From Plotosus lineatus (taxonomy: Eukaryota > Chordata > Actinopteri > Siluriformes > Plotosidae), in contig CM045733.1 in the NCBI GenBank assembly GCA_024760905.1, positions 19,827,501 to 19,891,500 on the forward strand: 64,000 nucleotides of DNA, given 5' to 3'. The notes under the pieces are model-generated. The model did no database searches. It was given only the letters and a program-made list of their open reading frames with translations, and was not told where the DNA came from. How positions within the stretch are numbered: position 1 is the stretch's first letter; each line of letters opens with the position of its first letter. A program made the position numbers and the translations under genes. Shown here piece after piece: positions 54,226 through 64,000 of this stretch.

Positions 54226-54774
54226 TTTTTATTTAGCTTGTATTTTTGACCTCATTATCTCATTATCTCATTATCTCATTTTCGTCAAGGTAAGACGTTT
54301 CAAATTACTTTGGCTTTTACTCAAAACACTACCTCGCATCTTCACCCGTATTATGCCGGAGCGGGTCGCAAATGTCAGTGCAGTTGATAACGACAGCTTT
54401 TAAAATTATGAAATCATAAGAAAAGCAAACTTAAATATTTTTATGGATTCTTCATCCATTTTTAAAACATGACACTGTGCAGTCCTCCATCACAGCGCTC
54501 ACACGGCATCGTTTGAAACTTATAAATTCCAAATTCCCAAAAAAGTGCTGTTTTGTCTTTAAAAGCTCTTAAGACTTATTGCATAGCTTTTGTAAATGTC
54601 CTGAGTGATGGACTTATGTTGATTTTCTTTCTTTCTTTCTTTTCCTTTTAGGCTTTTAAAACCAGGGACCATGTAAAACTGTGGGTATTTGCCTGCCACT
54701 TTCATTAAAGCATTATCCACTCAAGATAATGTATAATATCCCCCAGTAATGTTTATATACTCTGACCGTTATCA
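54226..54774. other. Gene-free stretch
   Basis: Includes a four-fold CTCATTAT tandem at 54250-54285. Nothing else recognised. Confidence 0.3.
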
Positions 54775-55985
54775 GGATCAGAATACTTTATTGATTTTGG
54801 TGGAAACTGTGAGCACACAGTTGCTCCATACAGGTAGACTGAGACTTTTATTTAGATACAAATATACATGCAGATTTTACATGTATATCTATATATAAGT
54901 CTAAAATTAGAAGGTAGTAATATCTATATAAACAGGTACAGAGTGAATCCTGTCGGGGTAGTGGTGGCCTAGTGGTATAGGGCGCTGGATCGCTGATCCT
55001 AGGGTTGGGGGTTCAAGTCCAACTCTCCACAAGGTTGTCACTGCCCCACCCACCAGTGGAGGGAGGTGTACAGTATTATTATGATAAACAGTAGAATGTA
55101 AATGTATAGCAGGTGATGTTATTGCTATATGGAGCAGTTGCACAGTTTAATGTTATGGTATGAATAATTTCCTGAGTCGTTCGGTGGTGCATTGAACCTG
55201 TCCCTGTGACTGATCAGCAGGTTGTGAAGTGGGTGGGAGATATTGTTCAATATTGAGTTTATTTTGGACAACATTCGCCTCGCCGACACTACCGTCAGAG
55301 TCCAGCTCCATCCCCACAACGTTACTGGCCTGGTGGATCAGTCTGTTTAGTCTGTTTGCATCTGCCACCCTCAGCCTGCTGCCCCAGTTACAATAGCATA
55401 GAGTATAGCGCTGGCCACAACAGACTCATAAAACATGCTGAGCAGTGTCCGACAGATGTTAAACGACCTTGACCTCCTTAAAAAATGGAGACGGCTCTCG
55501 CACGTGTTGTAAAGTGCAATTGTGTTCTTAACCCGGTCCAGTTTATTGTCAATATGAACTTCAAGGTATCTGTAACCCTTTACCATTTCAACATTGACGT
55601 CCTGAATGGAAACAAGGGTCTCTGGTGGTCTGGATCTCCTAAAATCCACAATCAGGTCTTTGTCACATTAAAAGCTGCAGATGATTCTACTTACACCGTG
55701 TGACGAAGGAATACACCGCAGCCCGATACTCCATCTCATCACCTCCGCTGAGACGTCCGACTACAGTAGAGTCATCAGAAAACTTCTGAAAATGGCAGGT
55801 CTCTGCGCAGTAGCTGAAGTCCACTGTGTAGAGTGTGAAGAGGACGATCCCTTGTGGTGCTGCGGTGTTGCTGATCTAATGTGTCCAACACGCAGTGCTG
55901 CAGGCCTACCTATTGTGGTCTTCCAGTCAGGTAGTCCACAATCCAGGACACAAGAGCATCGATGTCAGTTATAAACCCATCCAAA
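54775..55985 (-). pseudogene. Rex1/CR1-like LINE, 3' portion of RT gene
   Basis: Minus strand, right to left: a diverged RT piece (55985-55690), then VDFRRSRPPETLVSIQDVNV with VKGYRYLEVHIDNKLDRVKN, SRLHFLRRSRSFNICRTLLS and MFYESVVASAILYAIVTGAA (55649-55371), then ADANRLNRLIHQASNVVGME (55365) and, in another frame, HPLHNLLISHRDRFNAPPND to 55130. These match, in order, the post-palm region of fish Rex1-type LINE polyproteins. At least two frameshifts. The 3' UTR end aatactttattgattttgg lies near 54785. A SINE1 head is inserted at 54955. The catalytic FADD region is not readable. Confidence 0.8.
54955..55060 (+). repeat. SINE1 head fragment nested in LINE
   Basis: gtggtggcctagtggtatag, ggatcgctgatcctagggtt, gggttcaagtccaactctcc, caaggttgtcactgcccc. 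Only the tRNA-like head and the first body bases are present. Confidence 0.85.
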
Positions 55986-56266
55986 TGAGCACACCCACCC
56001 AGACACACACACACACACATAAACAGTTAGCGCGCACTTGGAGCAGTGGGTTGCCATACATATTTGGGGCGCCCGAAGAGCAGCTGGGGGTTAGGCGCCT
56101 TGCTCAAAGGCACTTCAGCCATGAATGTTTAGAAAGGGAAGGTGCAGCTTGCTCCCCCACCACCACACATTTTTTCCCTGTTGGTTCAGGAATTGAACCA
56201 ACAACCCTTTGGTCCCAAAGCCACATCACTAACCATAAGGCTAAGGCGGTCTCAGTATGATATAGC

Positions 56267-56628
56267 TTCTTCTTTTTCTTTCCGATGTTCCCTTCAGGGA
56301 TCGCCACAGTGAATCATCTGCCTCCATCTCACCCTATCCTCTGCATCTTCTTGTCTTCCACCAACTACCTTCATGTCCTCCTTCGTCACATCCATAAATC
56401 TCATCATTGGTCTTCCTCTAGACCTTCTGCCTGGTAGTTCCAATCTCAGCATCCTACTACCAATATGCTCACTATCCGTCCTCTGTACATGTCCAAACCA
56501 TCTCAATCTAGCCTCTCGGACATTGTCTCCAAAACTTCTGACATGTGCTGTCCCTCTGATGTACTCATTCCTGATCCTATCCATCCTCGTTACTCCCAAA
56601 GAGAACCTCAACATTTTCATCTCTGTCC
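56267..56628 (-). pseudogene. RTE-like LINE 3' fragment with target duplication
   Basis: Minus strand encodes MLRFSLGVTRMDRIRNEYIR, HVRSFGDNVREARLRWFGHV, RLELPGRRSRGRPMMRFMDV and RWRQMIHCGDP without a stop, the same C-terminal piece as at 13519. cagtatgatatagc (56253-56266) and cagtatgttatagc (56629-56642) are a 14-bp target duplication with one difference. Confidence 0.9.
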
Positions 56629-56857
56629 CAGTATGTTATAGCAAACATATCGATATACTATCTGTGATATAATTCAAATATATTAATGAGATCATGTTAT
56701 CCACTATGACACGCATCAAATAAAATAAAAAGGGTTTTAAAAGTAATCATTAAGGTGCATGTGTGTACAAAAATGCTTGGTCCTCATGAGATCATCGGAA
56801 TCTGGACAAATACGGGTTACACACTGAACATTTCATAACCAGTCTATCGTGGGTCAT

Positions 56858-56860
<3 letters not shown>

Positions 56861-56896
<36 letters not shown>
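56861..56896. repeat. (CT)n microsatellite
   Basis: About 36 bp. Confidence 0.97.
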
Positions 56897-56898
<2 letters not shown>

Positions 56899-56989
56899 GT
56901 AATTATATAAATATAATAGAACTGTTTTTAGATGCAAGTAGACATTATGTGAGAACTTAACTAACTAAATAAAGAAAATCCATTAACAT

Positions 56990-57176
56990 TTACAGCAGTT
57001 GGCAGACATTCTTCTCCAGAGTGACTTACAATGATCATTTTTTATACAACTGAGCAATTGAGGGTTAAGTGCCTTGTTCAAGGGCCCAACAGTTGGCCTT
57101 GACCATGGGGATTGACCCACTGACCTTTGGATTAGTTAACCCATTGTATTAACCACTAAGCCACCACTGCCCTGTC
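56990..57176 (-). repeat. SINE4 copy
   Basis: Minus-strand: head complement ttaaccactaagccaccact near 57170, cttgttcaagggcccaacag in the middle, and the 3' end acagcagttggcagacattc near 56992. Confidence 0.8.
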
Positions 57177-58010
57177 AACATAAACTCCTTCATGTATTGT
57201 GATGAAGGAACCTGACAGGGAGCAAAAGCGCATTGATTGCTTAAATAAAATGACTTGATTTGAGAAAATATTGATTTAGTCATTAAATTAATAATGATTA
57301 TATTTACTATTTTTTTTAAAAATGTGTTCTTGCTTCTGCTAAAGATGTGGTCGAGAGCATACAAACACATGCCAAAAGCCATCACTGACCAATCAGAATC
57401 GAGTAATGCCCGGTAACAAAAGTAATAAAGAAAAACCTTCAATTCTGACCAATCAGAAACAAGAATTCAGAGGAACTATTGTGGATAATGACTTTGTCAT
57501 TTTTGGACAGTAAATATTATTTATTATTTAAGTTAAATTGCTTTGTTAGAGCATGTTTTAAATGAACAAACACACAGACAGAAGTGCAACACAGAACAAT
57601 GGACACAAGCAGACATGAGAAGCTCTTGGGTTTATTACAGTAAAATCTAAAAATATAATTCTTCACACCTATTCTAGGTGATATTTCCCAATCTCATTTT
57701 TTTCCTAACCTATTTTTTTCCCAGATCTGAAATTCAGTGTAAGATGATAGCTGACAAAGTCAGTGGAAATGATGTGAATAGGACTAGATACTGACAGCTG
57801 TCATATCCTACAGCAGACAGTGGGTCTGCCTCTGTTCCTACAAAATCAGTGGCTCACACCACTCACACAACCCAATCACACCTCTCCATATAATGACCAG
57901 CACATGAGGCGTGTAAAAGAAATGCCAGCAAGTGCAATATTCCTGAACAGACACACATCTGTGAATGTGCATATAATGAAAGGTAGACATGTCTGTGTGT
58001 GTCTCTCTCT
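57177..58010. other. Gene-free stretch
   Basis: No repeat family or gene. A 22-bp near-repeat, 'ctgaccaatcagaa', occurs at 57386 and 57446. Confidence 0.3.
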
Positions 58011-58036
58011 GTCTGTCTGTCTGTCTGTCTGTCTGT
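58011..58036. repeat. (CTGT)n microsatellite
   Basis: Six to seven CTGT units. Confidence 0.95.
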
Positions 58037-58160
58037 TCACCATGCATCAGTGACCCAGTCAGTAATTTTAGAAAAAAGAAGAACAACAACAACAATGAGA
58101 TTCAAAGTACAAGCAAATATTTCTGGAGGTCAAAGGGCTCATGAAAGCTTGACTATACTG

Positions 58161-58162
<2 letters not shown>

Positions 58163-58227
<65 letters not shown>

Positions 58228-58366
58228 CTACACATATGCATATATGTGGGTGCGAGTGCATGCGTATGTATGTATGTCTGTGTGTGTGTGTGTGTGTGTG
58301 AGTGTGTGTGTGTGTGTGTGTCTGCACATATGCATATATGTGGACGTATGTACGAGTGCATGCGTA

Positions 58367-58402
<36 letters not shown>

Positions 58403-58446
58403 TACACGTATGCATATATGTGGATGTATGTATGAGTGCATGCGTA

Positions 58447-58482
<36 letters not shown>

Positions 58483-58523
58483 TGCACATATGCATATATG
58501 TGGACGTATGTACGAGTGCATGC

Positions 58524-58594
<71 letters not shown>

Positions 58595-58638
58595 TACACG
58601 TATGCATATATGTGGATGTATGTACGAGTGCATGTGTA

Positions 58639-58679
<41 letters not shown>
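58163..58679. repeat. Higher-order TG minisatellite
   Basis: Five units, each made of a TG run and a conserved core (tctacacatatgcatatatg, tgg, gtatgtacgagtgcatgcgt). Cores start near 58228, 58321, 58401, 58481 and 58593; two adjacent spacings are exactly 80 bp. The core contains the palindrome-like cacatatgcatatatgtg. Long VCVCVC/THTHTH frames on both strands are artefacts. Confidence 0.92.

Positions 58680-58734
<55 letters not shown>
58680..58734. repeat. (GA)n microsatellite
   Basis: About 55 bp, joined directly to the TG minisatellite. Confidence 0.98.
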
Positions 58735-58735
<1 letters not shown>

Positions 58736-59026
58736 ACCCAAGGACCTGTGGCAGCCTTGACTTGAGTATCACCAAAGAAAGATGACTTCAGTCTGACTAC
58801 ACTAAGAGCTCGGGCAGGATTTTTATTAAGAAGTAGGGACAGCATTCATTTTTAAAACCTCCTCAATAAAATATCATAGAGTCGTTACATATTCCTCAGT
58901 ATTATAATGATATGAATATTTAAATTTAAATGCATTCCAAGCACGGGCTCGTCTTCAGTACGGCATCAGATCTCATTTTCTACTTAAGCTCTTCGGTCAT
59001 GTTTATGCATATCCACATGCATGATA

Positions 59027-59028
<2 letters not shown>
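58735..59028. other. Gene-free stretch
   Basis: Nothing recognised. Confidence 0.3.

Positions 59029-59075
<47 letters not shown>
59029..59075. repeat. (CT)n microsatellite
   Basis: About 47 bp. Confidence 0.97.
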
Positions 59076-59079
<4 letters not shown>

Positions 59080-59702
59080 GCCTCTTAATGCAAGCCTGAT
59101 AATTTTGCTTGACTTTAATGACGAATGACTCTTCATTGAAAAGAGAGATCTTCCTTTTTCTTTCTCATCGAATTACATTGTGCTTTCTGGTAGGTTTCAG
59201 AAACTTCACAATTGGTGGCGCTCGAAAGAAAAGCATCTGCAACATGGTACGAGTATTCCAGGTTACATTACTGATGATGAACATCCAAGTAAAAAAATAA
59301 AATAGCAATATTAATTCAAACAATAGCGTAGCAGTATCAGAACGCGGTAACTGAAGGACAGAAGTTTTTGTGGGTGAAATGTAAAGCATGTGCATACCGT
59401 TGCGAGGATTTAGGAATCGCGAACTTTTAAAAGACAATGACAGGCCCGAGTGGAAGCACACAGCTCTGATCTCGCGACTTCCTTGACAAGATGTTGACGT
59501 TTTAGTGTTTGATTTGTTGAAAGACACAAGAGGCTCGGGCAGCATTTCATACAGTAAGATAAGCCAGTGCTTAACTCCAGAACACATGAATCACTCCCGA
59601 ACATTTTTTTTTTTCTTCAGTCAGAAATGATTTGTTGTTTTAACGTAAAAAAAAAATTACATAACAGGCGGCCTTGAAATTTTGAGTTCACCGGAACTTG
59701 CC
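59076..59702. other. Gene-free stretch
   Basis: Unique sequence. A 140-codon open frame on the minus strand (59165-59587) shows no recognisable motif. Confidence 0.25.
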
Positions 59703-60232
59703 CAGGGCAGGATGGTAGATGGTTAGCACGCTCATCTCAGAGCATAAAGGTGCTCATTCAATTCCTGGACTCGGGTATTTTTCTATCGCGTTCAAGGTGT
59801 TCAAGGTGTACTCTGCCCTTGCCCCGAGTCGGCTGAGAAGGGTGCCAGCCTCCCCGTGACCCTAATTAGGACTAAGGTAAAGGAAAAGTCCGTTGGGCTT
59901 TTTATACCCGAGCCTAGCGACTCATCAGGCCGGTGCTTATCCCCGGTTTCCGTAGCGTGAAGCAACCAGGAGTTCAACTCCTCCTGGATGGGACGCTAGT
60001 CCACTGCAGATTACCTTCCCAGTATATATTTTTACTGGTACCCATTTATACTGCTGGGTGAACAGAGGCACACTCATGGTTGAGACCTTGCTCAGGGGTC
60101 TTAGCACAGTGAGGATCTAACTGGGATTTGAACTCACAACCTCCCGATCATGAGCGCAGCACCCTAACTACTACACCAACGGCCCCAACAATTAGGACTA
60201 ATTGTGTCCTAAAATGAATGAATGAACGAATG
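59703..60232 (+). repeat. SINE2 copy interrupted by SINE3
   Basis: Head gcaggatggtagatggttag and a shortened body, tail ttcaaggtgtactctgccct to cctaattaggactaa, then a SINE3 insertion, then aattaggactaattgtgtcc and GAATG repeats to 60232. Confidence 0.83.
59878..60188 (-). repeat. SINE3 copy with target duplication in SINE2 tail
   Basis: Minus-strand copy. aattaggactaa occurs directly before (about 59865-59876) and after (60189-60200), a 12-bp target duplication made of SINE2 tail sequence. 3' end gtccgttgggctttttatac at the left, head complement ctacaccaacggcccc at the right. Confidence 0.93.
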
Positions 60233-60235
60233 AAC

Positions 60236-60777
60236 GGATGAATCCAAAGAAATGCACATTATGCTAATTGGCTGTTCCGGAATGACCCTCGCTATGAATG
60301 TGTAAGTGAATCCTTGTGTGTGTGTGTTTTGCCCCATAATGGTCTGGCAGGCTGTTCAGGGCGTATCTACCCTCTGTGAGGACATCCTAGCAGGATTATT
60401 ATTATTATTATTATTACAGTGCTAAAGCCCCTGGCACATACATCACACAACAGACATACAACAGGCCCATGACAAAACAATTCCTAGGACGGTTGTGGGT
60501 GTGTCATATGAAACTCACCTGCTGAGTGACAGAATGTCATCGCAGACCCTTTTTTTTTTTTTGCAGAAATTATTTTCCTTCATGGAGGTATTTCTCAGCA
60601 TCAGGTCTATTTCTTAAGTCTGTTGTGCAATGCGTGATGACATCCTGTGGGTTGGAAATGACATACAGTATGTAATTCATACACTTGCTGATTCATCTGA
60701 CGCTTTCAGAATCATGTGATTTTCTTTAAATAGTCATGTGATCGTCCAACATTAAATACACACCTTTCTTTATATAC
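60236..60777. other. Gene-free stretch
   Basis: The segment 60260-60415 vaguely resembles a SINE2 middle and tail (gaatgtgtaagtgaatcctt, ggtctggcaggctgttcagg) but is too diverged to call. ATT run at 60398-60415. Confidence 0.3.
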
Positions 60778-61125
60778 AGTACCGGGCAAAACTCTGAGAA
60801 TTCCTATTATTTTACAAGACAAACTTTTCTGTACATTTTTATTTGCTGATGTGTACATTAGCAAGTTAACAAAAAAAAAACCTGTGTATTAAATGGCACT
60901 GAAAAAATATTTATAGATCCATAAAACAAGCAGTATATTGTGCAAGTGACCACTTTATAGGTGGAAAAACACATAATGAAGGTTGTTGGGATTTGCGTGC
61001 AAATAATGAAACAAGTGTAACCATCAATATCTCCAGGAGAACTATGGCAGGTTCTACACGATGCTCAGTAGAACTTATAGTTCATTGCTTTGTAAAACTG
61101 CACAGACTGTACGTGACCTTGACAC
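60778..61125 (+). mobile_element. Diverged DNA-transposon-like repeat
   Basis: Starts cagtaccgggcaaaactctg. Shares acacataatgaaggttgttg, atatctccaggagaactatg and gtaaaactgcacagactgta with 26428-26588 in the same order. No coding content. Confidence 0.4.
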
Positions 61126-61204
61126 ATATTCGAAGTAAAGGGTCATCACACCCAAAATTGATTATTTAATTTATTTATTTATTTTTGCCTAGAAACAGAT
61201 ACTT

Positions 61205-61505
61205 TAATTATTCATTCATTTATCCATTTTCTGATCTGCTTGATCCTATTTAGGGTCACGGGGAGGTTGGCGCTCATGTCAGCCAACTCTGGGTGAGGGC
61301 GGGGTACACCCTGGACAGCTCATCAGGCCATACAACCATTCGAATTTACACCTTGGGGTGATTTGGAGCAGCCAATTAGCCCACTGTGAATGTTTTTGGA
61401 CTGTGAGAGGAAACCGGCGTACGCTGAGGAGACCCACACAAGCACAGGGAGAACATGCGAATGGGAACCGAACCCAGGATATTCTTGCTGTGAGGAGGAC
61501 ATGTT
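61205..61505 (-). repeat. SINE2 copy
   Basis: Minus-strand: CATTCATTTATCCATTTTC tail, 'gggtgagggcggggtacacc', 'agcacagggagaacatgcga', head complement 'attcttgctgtgaggaggac'. Directly followed by a second copy in the same orientation. Confidence 0.8.
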
Positions 61506-61541
61506 ATGTTAATTTATGTTAATTATTCATTCATTACTTAA

Positions 61542-61896
61542 TTCATTCATTCATTCATTTTCTGAACCACTTAATCCTAATTAGGGTCACGAGGAGGCTG
61601 GTGCCATCTCTGGGTGAGGGCAGGGTACACTCCGGACTGCTCACCAGTGCATCGCAGGACCAACACTCAAACAACCATACATACTCACACTCACACCTAC
61701 AGGCGATTTGGAACAGCCAATTAACCTATCGTGCATGTTTTTGGATTGTGGGAGGAAACCGGTGTATTCGGAGGAAACCCATGCAAGCCCGGAGAGAACA
61801 TGCAAACTCCACACAGAAACACCCAGGCTGGGAATCGAACCCAGGCCTTTGTGCTGTGAGGCAGACGTGCTAACCACTACGCCACAGTGCCGCCTA
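61542..61896 (-). repeat. SINE2 copy, near complete
   Basis: Minus-strand: CATTCATTCATTCATTTTC tail, 'taattagggtcacgaggagg', 'catgcaagcccggagagaac', 'gggaatcgaacccaggcctt', 'gaggcagacgtgctaaccac', ending 'cgccacagtgccgcc'. Second of two adjacent direct copies. Confidence 0.88.
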
Positions 61897-61923
61897 CTTT
61901 AATTATTAATATGTAAATATATT

Positions 61924-62228
61924 AGGGGCCGATGGTATAGTGGTTAGGGGTGTGCTCATGCGCTCATGATTGGGAGGTTGTGAGTTCGAATCCCACCGAG
62001 ACCCTCACTGTGCTAAGACTCCTGGGCAAGGTCTCAACCACAAGTGTGCCTCTGTTCACCCAGCAGTATAAATGGGAACCAGTAAAAATATACTGGGAAG
62101 GTAACCTGCGATGGACTAGCGTCCCATCCAGGAGGAGTTGTAGGCCTAGTCGCTTCACGCTACAGAATCCAGGGATAAGCACCGGTCCGATGATCCACTA
62201 GGCTCAGGTGTAAACGGACTTTACCTTT
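61924..62228 (+). repeat. SINE3 copy
   Basis: Plus-strand: ggggccgatggtatagtggt, a small duplication of 'gctcatg' in the head, gatgggaggttgtgagttcg-like B-box region, cagcagtataaatgggaacc, 'taacctgcgatggactagcg', ending 'ctcaggtgtaaacgg'. Confidence 0.88.
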
Positions 62229-63006
62229 AAATATAAGCCAGCTTTGCAACTAAACCTAACACTTAGACCACACACAGTCCTGCGGCCACACCCACCCCAC
62301 CCTACCTTATTAACTTGAGCCATGTGACGATTGTACATCAATTGAATATCACTGGACTACCATACAAGGATTTTTTCCAATTTTTTGCAACAATCTTATT
62401 ACTTTCATATGAATATTTAACTATTTTAATTCCAGACCTGTACTATATTTCCCGATACAGACCGTACAACACAACTCTACAGCTTTCACACTACCTCACC
62501 CAGGCATTCATGACTCGCGAAGCCTCACTAAAAGCATTAAAGAAAAAAAAACCCAGAGTGTTCGTGAAAGGAGCTTAAATGATGATTTGAATTTCAATGG
62601 ACTCAAGATTTTAAAACATAGAGTGAACTCGCTTTAGCTTCAATCAACAAATCCTGTTTTCTCCTGAACGACTTCAGATTTGTCAGTGAGAGTAAAACAT
62701 GTCAATCAGCTGATCTTCTCTACTGCGTCACAAATAACATGTGTAAACAAAACCAGTCAGTTTGAACAAAATGCTGAGAGGATTAATGCTGATGCTAATT
62801 AATACACACCAAGATACACTATTTAGGTGATTAATGGAACAGTCACTCCCTCGCTGTCACACTGGCGTGTGTGTAGGAGCCCAAAGCCAGGGTCAGGAGG
62901 CACAACAGCACGACAGGGAATCAATTTCACTCTTCTTGACCTTGGTGACACGTTGGCTAGACGAAGCATGTGAGTGTGAGCCACGCTGTGCAACACTACT
63001 GACTTT
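62229..63006. other. Gene-free stretch
   Basis: Unique sequence, no gene or repeat seen. Confidence 0.3.

Positions 63007-63007
<1 letters not shown>

Positions 63008-63081
<74 letters not shown>
63008..63081. repeat. (TG)n microsatellite
   Basis: About 73 bp. Confidence 0.98.
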
Positions 63082-63084
<3 letters not shown>

Positions 63085-63346
63085 GGGTGAAATGGGTAAA
63101 TGGCGAAAGTCTGCTCAGATAAAATGCAGACAGTTGCCGGCACTTGGCATTTCCAGTGCTGACAGGCTGGTTTGTTTGTTCACTCTAACGAGCACTCGGA
63201 CTCCATTAATGAGCGAACTGAATCCATTATCATCATCATTTCAAAAGGAAGCTCGGGGCTCAACAGCTCCCTGCATTAGCAGGCGTTGCCCTTGTTGTTC
63301 CATTTGATCAGCAGTGGCAGCGGGAGTTCATCCCTTTCCACCCTTA

Positions 63347-63350
<4 letters not shown>

Positions 63351-63404
<54 letters not shown>

Positions 63405-63418
63405 CGCACGCACGCACA
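63351..63418. repeat. (CA)n microsatellite with CG variants
   Basis: CA repeats ending in CACG/CACGCA variants. Confidence 0.97.
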
Positions 63419-63958
63419 GGCCTACTTACTGCCTTTCGTATTACCAAGAATATATAGAGAGGAAAATGAAGGAGTGAGAGTATGTCAGGGAAGCCATTAC
63501 GATGCTATAAAGCAGGTAAGACTAATGAAGGGGAGAGAGAGAGGGGAGAGGAATCCTTCTTTTGTACGTCATAAACAATCAGACAATAACGTGACGTGGC
63601 AGACGATAGCATTCCGTCTCTCTGCCACATTTCGAAGGGGCATCAAAGACCCAATTAAGGCCCGCTGTGCAAATGGTGCACAAGGATGCTACTCCAGAGA
63701 GCTGTCATTAAAAAAAAAACTAGTTGTGTGTGTGTGTGTGTGTGTGTGTGTATAGGGTTGTCGAATCCCTAGCACAGTGACAGGCCCCCTTTACAACCCC
63801 AAGTCTCTTCCTCCCTCTCTCAAACTCTTTCGCTCTCTCCCACTCAGTCTACTAAAGGATTTTAATTAGGCCTTGTCTGCGCAGCCATACACAGGCCTTT
63901 TGTATGTGCTGAATGGTACAAGGGCTGTGATTTGGAACCCCTTCCCTTCCCCACCAGT

Positions 63959-63960
<2 letters not shown>
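63419..63960. other. Gene-free stretch
   Basis: Includes a short TG repeat at 63725-63752. No exon recognised. Confidence 0.25.

Positions 63961-64000
<40 letters not shown>
63961..64000. repeat. (TG)n microsatellite running off the window
   Basis: TG repeats continue to the last base. Confidence 0.97.

Noticed and set aside
58228..58640. CRISPR-like array of repeats and spacers
   Set aside because: The 'spacers' are TG runs, not unique sequences, and the context is a vertebrate-type genome.
58068..58775. Long open frames of 150-235 codons on both strands (VCVCVC, THTHTH, SLSLSL)
   Set aside because: They are translations of TG/CA and GA/CT microsatellites, with no stops only because the repeat lacks them.
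59165..59587. 140-codon minus-strand open frame in unique sequence
   Set aside because: No motif, no sign of codon bias visible by eye, and no neighbouring coding sequence.

Overview
The window looks like non-coding, repeat-rich DNA of a ray-finned fish, most likely a teleost. Support for this: very dense (CA)n, (GA)n, (TA)n and (ATT)n microsatellites, Tc1-like and pogo/Tigger-like DNA transposons, hAT elements, several fish-type non-LTR retrotransposons and at least six tRNA-derived SINE families. I found no convincing exon of a host gene, no tRNA or rRNA gene that looks functional, and nothing prokaryotic. Every protein-like signal I can defend is a decayed transposable-element gene.

Layout. 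1-5 kb: a SINE, a Tigger-like element carrying a 420-bp insert, then a Tc1-like element (3151-4302). 5.6-7.6 kb: a TA-flanked MITE with phased TTCCG motifs and two SINEs. 9-15 kb: several copies of a 'GGGATCCCT' MITE, one with a nested SINE, and two 3' fragments of an RTE-like LINE. 15-19 kb: unique sequence and SINEs. 18.8-20.3 kb: two hAT elements, the first with an exact 8-bp target duplication. 20.8-22.6 kb: SINEs and the best-preserved reverse transcriptase (minus strand). 23-27 kb: nested SINEs and a Tigger/Tc1 hybrid. 27-30 kb: mostly unique sequence. 30-34.4 kb: a SINE interrupted by the second TTCCG MITE, and a SINE carrying a 28S rRNA fragment. 34.5-38.8 kb: MITEs and a Tigger remnant with a helix-turn-helix domain. 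39-43 kb: nested SINEs. 43.1-47.7 kb: a long APE-type LINE (minus) interrupted by a 1.6-kb Tc1-like element. 48-48.9 kb: a fragment resembling the C-terminus of R2-type LINEs. 49-54.2 kb: microsatellites, a MITE and another Tigger remnant. 54.8-56.6 kb: a Rex1-like LINE fragment and an RTE-like fragment. 57-64 kb: microsatellites, a higher-order TG minisatellite and nested SINEs.

How the parts interact. Many insertions are nested, so an order of activity can be read. One SINE family (called SINE1 here) shares one tRNA-like head and body but ends in two different 3' tails: one matches the 3' end of the RTE-like LINE in the same window, and the other is shared with a different SINE family (SINE2). 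Several insertions have target-site duplications of 8-19 bp that fix their borders. The most unusual single object is a roughly 120-bp piece of 28S rRNA inside a SINE, flanked by a short direct repeat of SINE sequence.

Limits. All homology calls come from reading translated and nucleotide patterns, without searches. Family names such as RTE, Rex1, Tigger or R2-like are by resemblance. 'SINE1' to 'SINE6' and 'MITE-A/B' are labels of convenience for this window only. Several gene-free stretches look like conserved regulatory DNA by eye, which cannot be shown without alignment to other fishes.
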